From NCBI GenBank assembly GCA_016872605.1, contig VGZI01000029.1:1-43505 (forward strand): a DNA stretch of 43,505 bases. The letters run 5' to 3'. Position numbers and translations under genes: made by a program. The stretch comes from Planctomycetota bacterium. GTDB taxonomy: Bacteria; Planctomycetota; Planctomycetia; Gemmatales; Gemmataceae. Positions within the stretch are counted from its first letter, which is position 1. Every line of letters starts with the position of its first letter. Under the pieces are notes generated by a model. It ran no database searches. It saw nothing but the letters and a program-made list of their open reading frames with translations, and was not told the origin of the DNA. Shown in pieces: positions 34,018-41,291 of this stretch.

Positions 34018-34271
34018 GGCGTCGCGCCATTTCGCAGGGCGTATCGACGCTCTACTTCCGCACGAATCTCGTTCCAATCTTGCGCCGTCATTTCGGTCGC
34101 TTCCGGCCCGTCAAGGGATTCGATCAACTTGGCATCGACGGATTCACGTTCTCTCCGTATTTGTTCTTTGCGGAGTAGGTCGCAAATCAGCGCGTTTTCG
34201 TCCGAGTATTCACCAGATGCTACGAGAGCACTGACAAATTCACTCAATGAATGCGGTATTACCACCGTCAT
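34014..34271 (-). CDS. parD: ParD-like antitoxin (ribbon-helix-helix)
   Basis: An 85-residue protein with AGGAG 8 nt before the ATG at 34271. The N-terminus MTVVIPHSLSEFVSALVASG, then YSDENALICDLLRKEQIRR, is the ribbon-helix-helix DNA-binding form of ParD. The acidic/basic C-terminal half (MTAQDWNEIRAEVERRYAL) would bind and neutralise the toxin. Its stop overlaps the toxin start (ATGA at 34014-34017), the normal antitoxin-toxin order. ParD usually represses its own promoter, which should lie in the gap toward ada. Confidence 0.85.
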   Translation of the reverse strand: MTVVIPHSLSEFVSALVASGEYSDENALICDLLRKEQIRRERESVDAKLIESLDGPEATEMTAQDWNEIRAEVERRYALRNGATP

Positions 34272-34424
34272 TTCTCAGACTCCTGACCGGATTGTTCTCC
34301 CCCAAATATTCTCCCCGATTTGCGACAAGAAGGCAAGCAGGTACCGTTCCGGCGGAAGGAAATTCCGACATCCGCGCCTGAAAATCGGTGGGCGAGTCAG
34401 CGCGACTCTGCGTACACTGCCAAT

Positions 34425-35498
34425 ATGAACACGGCGCTGTCGATTAACGAGATGACGCGTGCCTACCAAGAAAGCGACGCGACGTACAGCGGGTTGTTTT
34501 TCCTCGGCGTGCGGACGACGGGGATCTTCTGCCGGCCAACGTGTCCAGCGCGAAAGCCGTTGCCGAAGAATGTGGAGTTCTTCCCGACGGTGCACGCCGC
34601 CCTCGTGTCAGGATATCGGCCCTGCAAACGCTGTCGGCCCTTGCAAGCGGATGATCAGCCGCCTTGGGTTGCCGAGTTGCTGGCGGACATTGAGCGGGAA
34701 CCGGCCGCACGCATCACGGATGCCGATCTCAAGAAGCGCGGCATCGACCCGGCCACCGTGCGGCGCTACTTCCTGAAACAGTTTGGCATGACGTTCCAGG
34801 CCTTCACCCGGGCGCGCCGACTTTCTGCCAGCTATCAACACATCCAGGCAAACGGCTCCGTCGACGACGCCGCGCTGGAGAGCGGGTTCGATTCTCAAAG
34901 CGGCTTTCGCGACGCATTCTTGCGCACCTTCGGCGATCCGCCCAGCACGGCGCGAAACGGCGACTGCGTGCTTCTTTCGTGGATACAAAGTCCACTTGGA
35001 CCATTGATCACCGGCGCGACGAAGGACGGCATCTGCCTCTTGGAATTCAGCGAGCGGCAAAGGCTCGAGAGTCAATTCGCGACGGTGCGTAAGCAATTCG
35101 GCATCCCGGTCGTGCCCGGATCGAATCGCCACGTGGAGACGCTTCACGGAGAATTGGCGGCCTATTTCGCTGGCGCATTGCAATCATTCTCGGTACCGCT
35201 CGTCTACCCCGGCACCGACTTTCAACGACGTGTCTGGGCACAGTTGCTGACGATTCCGTATGGCGAGACACGATCGTACGAGGACATAGCTGTCGCGCTG
35301 GGCGACAGGAACGCCGTGCGCGCCGTCGGTCGGGCCAATGGCCAAAACCGCATCGCCATCGTCATCCCATGTCACCGCGTCGTCGACAAAAGCGGCGCAC
35401 TCGGCGGTTACGGCGGCGGGCTGCGCCGCAAGCAGTTCTTGCTGGACCTGGAGCGCTCGTCGCCGCTTGCGGCTTCGCGCTCGCGCGACGCCTTGTGA
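34425..35498 (+). CDS. ada: Ada-type methylated-DNA repair protein and activator
   Basis: A 357-residue fusion of three parts. The N-terminal phosphotriester domain has the four zinc Cys in FCRPTCP (two) and RPCKRCRP (two); the first would accept methyl from phosphotriesters. An AraC-type helix-turn-helix follows (about 115-180; QFGMTFQAFTRARRL, AALESGFDSQSGFRDAF). The C-terminal O6-alkylguanine-DNA alkyltransferase has VIPCHRVV with the acceptor Cys, and PYGETRSYEDIA. It repairs alkylated DNA and, when methylated, activates repair genes. No clear ribosome site precedes the ATG at 34425. The last residues, LAASRSRDAL and the stop, come from a palindromic repeat at 35461-35518. Confidence 0.94.
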   Translation: MNTALSINEMTRAYQESDATYSGLFFLGVRTTGIFCRPTCPARKPLPKNVEFFPTVHAALVSGYRPCKRCRPLQADDQPPWVAELLADIEREPAARITDADLKKRGIDPATVRRYFLKQFGMTFQAFTRARRLSASYQHIQANGSVDDAALESGFDSQSGFRDAFLRTFGDPPSTARNGDCVLLSWIQSPLGPLITGATKDGICLLEFSERQRLESQFATVRKQFGIPVVPGSNRHVETLHGELAAYFAGALQSFSVPLVYPGTDFQRRVWAQLLTIPYGETRSYEDIAVALGDRNAVRAVGRANGQNRIAIVIPCHRVVDKSGALGGYGGGLRRKQFLLDLERSSPLAASRSRDAL

Positions 35499-35518
35499 AC
35501 GCCAAGCCGCACGCGGCG
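35461..35518. repeat. CGCCGCTTGCGGCTT palindrome, copy 2 (overlaps ada end)
   Basis: 15-bp arms CGCCGCTTGCGGCTT (35461-35475) and AAGCCGCACGCGGCG (35504-35518) with one mismatch. The left arm and part of the loop encode the final 12 residues of Ada and its stop codon (35496-35498). The other copy is at 7675-7732. Confidence 0.78.
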
Positions 35519-35782
35519 TTAATAGCGCGGCTTCGGCTTTTCCCAACTCGGATCGTAGTCGAGCGAGAAGATCTGCTGAATGCGCTCCGCCCGGCCGCCC
35601 GACTGATCGTGCAAGACTTCCAACGCCTTGGCGATCTTGTCGAGACGGGGATCGTTGGCGAGGATTTCGCCGGCGTCCTCGCCGCGATTGATGCGGTCCA
35701 GAGCCGCTGCGATGTCGAGCAGCTTGCAGCGCACCTCGAAGAAGTAGTTGTCGATCGCCTTGTTCGCGGGCAACGGTTTCAT
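35519..35782 (-). CDS. Small conserved-looking protein, third gene of the larE string
   Basis: An 87-residue, mostly helical protein: NKAIDNYFFEVRCKLLDIAA, ALDRINRG, DPRLDKIAKALEVLHD, then a tail ending in YDPSWEKPKPRY. I do not recognise a named family, but this sort of small helical protein is common in planctomycetes. Its ATG (35782) overlaps the stop of the preceding gene by 4 bp (ATGA, 35779-35782), which indicates translational coupling. It ends right beside the palindrome after ada. Confidence 0.75.
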   Translation of the reverse strand: MKPLPANKAIDNYFFEVRCKLLDIAAALDRINRGEDAGEILANDPRLDKIAKALEVLHDQSGGRAERIQQIFSLDYDPSWEKPKPRY

Positions 35783-36012
35783 GATTTGCCTCCCTTTCGT
35801 TTCACCGGCCTGTTGACGAATTCATAACCCGTGATGTGCATCAACGAACACCGCACGACGCGATCTTCGGGAAACCAGATGAACAGGGCCGCGCCTGTCA
35901 AAAACACATTTTCGGATTGCGTAACATGGTACATATCACCGCTGGACATCTGGATTTCGAATGGCACAAACGGTTGCGCTTTCAGAAACTCACGAAACGC
36001 TTCACCGCTCAT
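35779..36012 (-). CDS. Small planctomycete-type protein, second gene of the larE string
   Basis: A 77-residue protein with the pattern EAFREFLKAQPFVPFEIQMSS then GDMYHVTQSENVFLTGAALF and VRCSLMHITGYEF, ending in a basic tail. The order (helix RxLxxQPFxPFxI, strand, strand, hydrophobic end with DxxHIT-like) is a frequent small-protein family in planctomycetes, of unknown function. Both ends overlap neighbours by 4 bp: it starts within the larE stop (36009-36012) and its stop overlaps the start of the 87-residue gene. This points to a three-gene coupled unit. Confidence 0.78.
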   Translation of the reverse strand: MSGEAFREFLKAQPFVPFEIQMSSGDMYHVTQSENVFLTGAALFIWFPEDRVVRCSLMHITGYEFVNRPVKRKGGKS

Positions 36013-36935
36013 TTCACCACTTCTGCAACGTGTTGACGAAGTTCCAGAGGAATTAACTCATTCAAGCTGCCACTCCGAAAGCCTTCGAGATCGAGCGTCA
36101 CGTAGCGGAAACCGAGACTCTTCAGATACCCCACCAACTCGGCACACACCGCGCGGTCGGCCAGCTTCGTAAGACCGTCGAGCGGCACTTCGACTCGGGC
36201 CAACTCGCCGTCGTGCAGCCTCACGCGGAATTCGCGAAAGCCGAGTTTTCGCAAGTACGCCTCGGCCGCCTCGATGCGAGCGACACGCTCCGGTGTCGCC
36301 TCCACCCCCGGGGCAATGCGGCTCGACAGGCACGGCGACGCGGGTTTATCCCACGTCGGCAGGTCCCAGTGGTGCGCGAGCGCACGCACATCGGCCTTGG
36401 CGAAGCCAGCTTCCTGCAGCGGATGACGCACTCGATGCTCCGCCGCCGCGATGAGGCCGGGCCGATAGTCGCCGTTATCATCGAGGTTGGCGCCGCTGCA
36501 AATCACGATGCGATTGTGGGAATCAGAGTCGTCAGAGCCTGAAGTGTTAGCGAAGGATGCGCCCATCTTCGCTAACGCTTCAGGCTCTGACTCAATCGCA
36601 TTCACCAGGGAATCGATTTGCGCGTACAACTCGTCCTTGCAGTAGTAACAACGCGTGCCGTCGTTTTTGATGTACTCGGGATTTGCGAATTCGCTCGTCG
36701 CGATCAGCCGATGCCGGATCCCGATGCGTGCGGCCAATGCCTTGGCTTCCTCGATTTCGGCGCGCGGCACGCTCGGACTGTCGGCGGTGACGGCGAGCGC
36801 GGAATCGCCGAGGGCGAGGTGTGCCGCCATGGCGACGACGGTGCTGTCGATGCCGCCGCTAAATGCGACGACGACGCGCTTCATCGACGCCAAGAGAGCC
36901 AGCAATTGATCGCGCTTGACGAACAACCGTTCCAT
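36009..36935 (-). CDS. larE: LarE-type ATP-dependent sulfur transferase, with an in-frame repeat insertion
   Basis: A 308-residue PP-loop enzyme from the ATG at 36935; the frame is open to 37070. PP-loop VVAFSGGIDSTVVA (about 22-35), then ALAVTADSPSVPRAEIEEA, the CYYCKDELY pair (Cys96, Cys99), CSGANLDDNGDYRPG, and WDKPASPCLSSRIAPG, whose Cys202 fits the sacrificial Cys. LarE builds the pincer nickel cofactor by giving up its Cys sulfur or via a bound cluster. Residues 116-135 are encoded by a palindromic element (36532-36590) and expand the loop between helix and strand. larB/larC are not near. Two small genes follow with 4-bp overlaps. Confidence 0.88.
   Translation of the reverse strand: MERLFVKRDQLLALLASMKRVVVAFSGGIDSTVVAMAAHLALGDSALAVTADSPSVPRAEIEEAKALAARIGIRHRLIATSEFANPEYIKNDGTRCYYCKDELYAQIDSLVNAIESEPEALAKMGASFANTSGSDDSDSHNRIVICSGANLDDNGDYRPGLIAAAEHRVRHPLQEAGFAKADVRALAHHWDLPTWDKPASPCLSSRIAPGVEATPERVARIEAAEAYLRKLGFREFRVRLHDGELARVEVPLDGLTKLADRAVCAELVGYLKSLGFRYVTLDLEGFRSGSLNELIPLELRQHVAEVVK
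36532..36590. repeat. TCAGAGCCTGAAG palindrome, copy 2 (inside larE)
   Basis: 24-nt arms (36532-36555 and 36567-36590) pair with one mismatch around an 11-nt loop. The arms start TCAGAGCCTGAAG and end CTTCAGGCTCTGA, as in the intergenic copy at 20837-20891. On the minus strand it is read in frame as residues 116-135 of LarE, without a stop. Confidence 0.9.
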
Positions 36936-36997
36936 GCTGTCATGATAAGTCGAAACGAACTGATTCTCAAGCGATTGGAAATGCAGTCGGCGATAAT

Positions 36998-37052
36998 GTA
37001 GGGTGCGTGAAACGCACCGCTCGTGGGGAACGGTGCGTTTCAAGCACTCTAC
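36998..37052. repeat. GTAGGGTGCGTGAAACGCACC palindrome, copy 3
   Basis: 22-nt arms (36998-37019 and 37031-37052) pair with two mismatches around an 11-nt loop. Each arm contains its own small hairpin GGTGCGT-GAA-ACGCACC. It lies in the gap between larE and the Ig-like exported protein. Confidence 0.82.
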
Positions 37053-37060
37053 AGGCAGCG

Positions 37061-37867
37061 TTAGTACCACGGATTCAAAAAGATCACGTTGTTCACCGGG
37101 GTGGTGTAATAGCCCCAGACATTTAGTCCGGACGGCATTCCCGTGTAGTTGGGGTTGTACGTCGACCAGGGCCAGAGGACCTTGGTCTGGGCCATGCCCG
37201 TCGGCGAGCCGCCGACTTCGCGGACGCCGAGCGTATGTGTGCCCGCCGTCCAGTACGTGACGGCGAACAGTTGCGTTCCCGCGTCGCCAGCGGTGAACTT
37301 GTAATCCTTGGGCAGCTCCGCATAAATATCCGTGCTGCTGAAATGCACTTTCCCCGTGTACCCGGGCACCACATTATTGTTCGCATCGAGCGCGGTAACG
37401 TTGACCATCGTCGGCATGCCGACGTTCGCTTTGCTGAACGCATCCACGCGAAAATGCGTCACTGCTGGATCGACGATGACCGCACCCTGACCCGCCAGAC
37501 GATTGGTGTTTGCCTTGACGTTTTGCGTCACGGTCGATGTTAGCTTGACCTGAAACTTGCGAACGCCCTGGTCTTTGGCAGTAAACGTGTAGTTACCCGG
37601 CAGTGTGGCGCCGGTGTCGGTGATTCCCAGTGAGAACTGCACGGTGCCTCGAAAGCCCGGCACAACGCGATCCTTGGCGTCCTCCGCGCGCACTATCACC
37701 TCAAACGCCTTGCCCGTCTCCACATGGGCCGGCACGATCACCTCCAGGTGCGTCGCCGGTGGCGGAGGGGGCGGCGGCGTGAAACGAAGCACCGCTGGCG
37801 CCGTCCGGTCCTCCAACTCATCCACCACGGGCCGATAACTCAGGCGTTCGCGAAGGGTCTGACGCAT
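37061..37867 (-). CDS. Exported Ig-like protein with LEDRTAP motif
   Basis: A 268-residue protein from the ATG at 37867 (GGAG 9 nt upstream; another in-frame ATG is at 37882). The N-terminus has RERLSYRPVVDELEDRTAPA, the planctomycete motif also seen on the ELWxxDGT protein at 1-678, then a Pro run. Two Ig-like modules of about 90 residues follow, each with a strand pattern like VETGKAFEVIVRAED...VVPGFRGTVQF and NVGMPTMVNVTALD...VVPGYTGKVHF, and then YTFTAKDQGVRKFQV or YKFTAGDAGTQLFAV. This resembles Big/filamin-like repeats. The C-terminus is aromatic-rich (VWGYYTTPVNNVIFLNPWY). It is probably a cell-surface or secreted adhesion-type protein. Confidence 0.8.
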   Translation of the reverse strand: MRQTLRERLSYRPVVDELEDRTAPAVLRFTPPPPPPPATHLEVIVPAHVETGKAFEVIVRAEDAKDRVVPGFRGTVQFSLGITDTGATLPGNYTFTAKDQGVRKFQVKLTSTVTQNVKANTNRLAGQGAVIVDPAVTHFRVDAFSKANVGMPTMVNVTALDANNNVVPGYTGKVHFSSTDIYAELPKDYKFTAGDAGTQLFAVTYWTAGTHTLGVREVGGSPTGMAQTKVLWPWSTYNPNYTGMPSGLNVWGYYTTPVNNVIFLNPWY

Positions 37868-37970
37868 CCGTGCAATCTCCATTCGGTAATCTGGCGAATC
37901 CGTGCCGATAATAACGCTTCTATGCCCCTATTCGGCAATCGCGATTGAGAACTTTAGGCCGAAGAAAATA

Positions 37971-38120
37971 ATCACAAAGGACGCCGAGGACACAGAGAGG
38001 ACTCCAGTGTTAATCTACGTGAGGTACACCAGGACGTTGATCATGCAAAAAGGCAGGCTGGGACTTGCCTGCCTCTCTCGGCATTTGAGTTTCCTCGGTG
38101 CTCTCTGTCGCTCTGTGGTT
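37971..38120. repeat. CTCTGTGGTT-type palindrome, diverged copy
   Basis: Arms 37971-38001 and 38092-38120 (ending CGCTCTGTGGTT) pair imperfectly. Inside is a perfect 8-bp hairpin AGGCAGGC/GCCTGCCT (38051-38058 and 38067-38074). It belongs to the same broad type as 16439-16560. It lies in the 724-bp gene-free stretch 37868-38591, which otherwise holds only the palindrome at 38379-38536; no gene is supported there. Confidence 0.6.
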
Positions 38121-38378
38121 AGACATCTCTGACATTCAGTGAAGTTATTCAATACCCCGTGCAACGAATTCTTGATGCAACTGAACTGCTTGGTATTGAT
38201 GATAATGCGCAAAGTCGCTGCATGCAGCCATGCACACCCCCTCTCGTGCAATGCAACCGTCGCGCCCGCAAGCGGTGAAAGACGAACGCCCGATCAAGCC
38301 TCCACGCTCTCTACAACGTGAATTGTTGCATACGTGAATAGTCGAATACTCCCCCGACCCCCTAACCGATCTCTGACG

Positions 38379-38536
38379 GGGTGCACGACATGGTCTGCGA
38401 GGCCTGCTTCGGGAGGGCGAGGCTCCTGCCGAGCCGGAAGCGACAGGATACTCGTCCGAAATCGAGTATTTCGCGGGCTCGCGGCTCGGCTGGAGCCTTG
38501 CCCTCCCGTGCCGTTTGCAAACCATGTCGTGCACCC
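38379..38536. repeat. 158-bp palindrome with GTGCACGACATGGT ends
   Basis: Left arm 38379-38435 and right arm 38483-38536 are complementary over most of their length: ends GTGCACGACATGGT/ACCATGTCGTGCAC, inner parts GGGAGGGCGAGGCTCC/GGAGCCTTGCCCTCCC and GCCGAGCC/GGCTCGGC. An inner hairpin ATACTCG/CGAGTAT (38448-38454, 38463-38469) sits in the loop. Open frames across it translate into repeat-coded peptides and are not genes. Confidence 0.85.
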
Positions 38537-38591
38537 TCTCTGACGTCAGGAGGCCCGTCGAAGAAAAAAGTCCGTGGCGGCCAGATCGCTG

Positions 38592-39406
38592 TCACTTGTC
38601 CTTCTTGCGCGGCGCCAACGATTCACCGAGTATCGCGGCGGCAGCTTCGAGCCCGCCGCCGGTGGCCAGGGTGATGCGCTCGGGCAGATGGATGCGTGAC
38701 AGCGATTCCATGATCTGAGGCCGCTCCTCAATCAGCTTCATGGCGCGTTCCCACATCGCCAGCCGGATGACGCCGTCAGCCCCGAGGACGTCCTTTTGGG
38801 CCTTTTCTCCCTCAGCTTGCAACTGAAGACGAAGCTTCGTTCCCTCGCCGCGGTTTTTCTCCGATTCCTTCTGCTTGCCGGACCGCTCCAATTCAATCTC
38901 CGCCTTGACAAGGTCCATTTGCTGGTTGGCCTGTGCCTTGGATTTTTCGGAGAGGATGCGTGCGTCCTGAGCTTTCTTTTCCTGTTCGTAGGCCGCCTTC
39001 AATTGACCTGCGATCTGCTCACGGCGACGCTGCACAAGTATTTCCGGCGGAATCTCAATCTGGCCGAACGCAACTTCGGTGAAGGTGACGCCGTAGTCAA
39101 GGCCTTTGGGCTTGATCAATTCAAGGATGCGCTTTTGCAGCAGTTCGCGATGCTCGACCAGGTCAAGAACCTTGACGCGTCGTTCGACCTCGGCGAGCTT
39201 GCCGTCCTTCTCCTCTTGCACCTTGATGCTAGCGCCGCCGAGAACTTCGCGGGCGATGCTTTTGACTTCGGGGATCAGAATCGTATCACGCACTTTTTCC
39301 ATGCCGCCCACGCTGACGACAACATAAGGCGAATGTTGCGGCTCGATTCGTAGGACGATGCGCAGTTCGACATGCACGGTCCAACCTTCGACTTGGGCCG
39401 GCAGGG
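38592..39406 (-). CDS. SPFH/flotillin-like protein, C-terminal part (frame-shifted)
   Basis: Entering from the frame of the segment at 39286-40443 near the G4 run 39404-39407, this part begins PAQVEGWTVHVELRIVLRIE and has the SPFH/Band 7 pattern (VVSVGGMEKVRDTILIPEV, YGVTFTEVAFGQIEIPPEIL). A long helical stretch follows (QRRREQIAGQLKAAYEQEKK and on), and it ends with MWERAMKLIEERPQIMESLS and a Gly/Ala tail. Such proteins form membrane-associated oligomers (flotillin, HflK/C). The open frame runs upstream to 39500 but is not coding there. One base fewer in the G run restores a full reading frame of about 615 residues. Confidence 0.75.
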
Positions 39407-40443
39407 GCGCCGCCGAGAGCTTCCGTGGGAACGGCAATCTCTTTCTTGACCTGCGTTTGCGTGATGCCGCCTTCCTGATCAAAGGAGAGCGCGAGTTCAC
39501 GGTGCGTGTATCCTCCCTTCAACTCCCAAGTTTGTAGCTTGTTGTCCACGTTGGTCAGGACGTAGCAATCGGGATTGAGATAGTAGATGCCCTCGCCGAG
39601 CGGCTTGTGCCAGGTTCCTTTGGCCCCCACTTCGTAGAGATTGATCCTCGGTCGGAATCGGCCCGGCTCCTTGATCTCAATAGGGAGATCGATGGGCTCG
39701 GTCTTCTTCGGCTTTTCCTGTGTTTCAAGCCCTGGCAGATAAACGCGCGACCGTTCCGCACTCTTGATCACCGCGGATTCTCCGGCCTTGACAACGACCG
39801 CTTTGACTTCCTGCGTTTTCCACAGGTACCGATTCAAGCGATACGTGCCCGGCGGAAGGACGGTAAGCTGCGGCCCCTTGTATCCTTTGCCATCGGCGAG
39901 AAAATACTCGGCGTCTTCGACCATGCGCTGAACCTGATCCTTATCGAAATGCTCCGCAAAGGTTTCGCCCGGTGGAAGCGTCAGGCCGTCGGCCGCGACA
40001 AGAGTGACACACATGCCTGCCGGAACGACCAGATTGTCTTTCATTTCAACGTTGTAGAACAAGTTGTAAAACGGAGAGACGTGTAAGCCGGGACTGAGCA
40101 ATTTCGCCTGCGGTCCCATTTCACCATTGACGGCAATGATCTTGCCCCCGGTGAGCGGCGCGCCGCCCCAAAGCAAGACCTGATGCCCCGATTTTCCGTC
40201 CGGAATGTAAACGTAACTTGTCATGGCAATAAGGATGAGGCTCGTTATCGTTAACGCGCCGCCGATGAGCCACTTCAACGTCCGGCTGCAAATCGCGTCG
40301 GCAACCATCCCGAGACATCCGGGCGTCGATTCCTCGGCCAGCTCGGCGCCCTTCTCCGGATCCGGTGATTCTCGCACCGGAAACCACTTGAATACGACCA
40401 CCGCCAGCAACGCGCACAACGCGGCAAATAACACAGTCCACAT
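39286..40443 (-). CDS. SPFH/flotillin-like protein, N-terminal part
   Basis: Start at the ATG at 40443, with AGGAGA about 7 nt upstream. It begins with a hydrophobic helix (MWTVLFAALCALLAVVVF) and a second one near residue 60 (WLIGGALTITSLILIAMTSY), then a long strand-rich region (VYIPDGKSGHQVLLWGGAPL, LLSPGLHVSPFYNLFYNVEM, LPPGTYRLNRYLW). This is a membrane-anchored N-terminus leading to an SPFH domain. At about residue 345 (KKEIAVPTEALGGAP) the frame is lost: what follows to 39286 is not protein-like, and the expected SPFH sequence is in the next frame (38592-39406). Confidence 0.75.
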   Translation of the reverse strand: MWTVLFAALCALLAVVVFKWFPVRESPDPEKGAELAEESTPGCLGMVADAICSRTLKWLIGGALTITSLILIAMTSYVYIPDGKSGHQVLLWGGAPLTGGKIIAVNGEMGPQAKLLSPGLHVSPFYNLFYNVEMKDNLVVPAGMCVTLVAADGLTLPPGETFAEHFDKDQVQRMVEDAEYFLADGKGYKGPQLTVLPPGTYRLNRYLWKTQEVKAVVVKAGESAVIKSAERSRVYLPGLETQEKPKKTEPIDLPIEIKEPGRFRPRINLYEVGAKGTWHKPLGEGIYYLNPDCYVLTNVDNKLQTWELKGGYTHRELALSFDQEGGITQTQVKKEIAVPTEALGGAPAGPSRRLDRACRTAHRPTNRAATFALCCRQRGRHGKSA

Positions 40444-40696
40444 ACGAGGTCTCCTCAATAAGAGAGTGATTACTCAACACGGCACGATAAACCTCTTCCG
40501 ATTCAAGCGAAAACCGAGACCGAATGGTCAATACCCTTGGTCAATCGAATGAAATGGACTCACCCCTCGATGCGCCGCTTTTTGCAATGAAGAAAATGCG
40601 CCGGGAAGCACTTGTCGCCACTAGCAACGCCTGCATGGGCTGCCATGGCTTCAGATCCGCGAGGGACATCGAAAGGAAGTCATCGACAAAATGAAC

Positions 40697-41056
40697 TCAA
40701 CATCGCAGAGGTGAGAATTCTGAAAGTGTCGAATGAAGAGGCCCCTTCGCAATGAGGCGAAGTCTGCAGTGGCCCTGAAGGCGGACCGTAGCGCGCTGAA
40801 TTGCGTCGCTTGTCGGCATCAGGCCGTGGCCTCGCTTTGGTGTGCGAGATGACGCCAAGACCAGATTGACGGTGTCATCCTCAAGATCCGTCTCCGTCGT
40901 CTCGGTCCGCCATGGAGATGTGCAGGCGCCGTCGCCCGACAGCCGTAAGTTGAAAGCAAGAGCTGCAAGAATCCAAACCACCACGAAGGCTTTCCCGCTC
41001 CTAACGTAGAATTCGCGTGCCGAGGCCCATGCGCACAACGTGCGTATGTCGATCAT
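40697..41056 (-). CDS. Possible small protein, weak support
   Basis: A 119-codon frame with AGGGG 8 nt before the ATG. It has one hydrophobic stretch (AFVVVWILAALAFNL) near residue 30, and the rest is polar and unlike any family I know. It is the only candidate in the stretch 40444-41291, which is otherwise without gene or strong repeat. Codon third positions are mixed, unlike the GC-rich neighbours, so it may be chance. Confidence 0.3.
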   Translation of the reverse strand: MIDIRTLCAWASAREFYVRSGKAFVVVWILAALAFNLRLSGDGACTSPWRTETTETDLEDDTVNLVLASSRTPKRGHGLMPTSDAIQRATVRLQGHCRLRLIAKGPLHSTLSEFSPLRC

Positions 41057-41291
41057 GCGTCGCCCCTAATTGGCTTTTTCTCGCGACTTCTCGGCGCCGA
41101 GAGGACCGTCCATCTGGTTTCTTGCCGGAAACTAATGTAGAGTTGCCGACTCGGGGCGTCAAGGAAATCTGAATGTGCGGCACCTTCCTTTCAGCGCCAG
41201 GCGCAGGCCCTGCAGAAAGCCAAAGGATTTCGAGTTTTTTCAAAAAAAGCCAGGCGAACGCATGACGTCTTCGCTTGGTTAAGGGATTAGT

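Noticed and set aside
37902..38132. A 76-codon plus-strand frame
   Set aside because: It runs through the CTCTGTGGTT-type repeat and has no ribosome site or recognisable protein pattern.
38145..38674. Open frames on both strands at the 158-bp palindrome
   Set aside because: They are made mainly of repeat sequence (for example GSAGASPSR-type peptides), which yields spurious short proteins wherever the element occurs.
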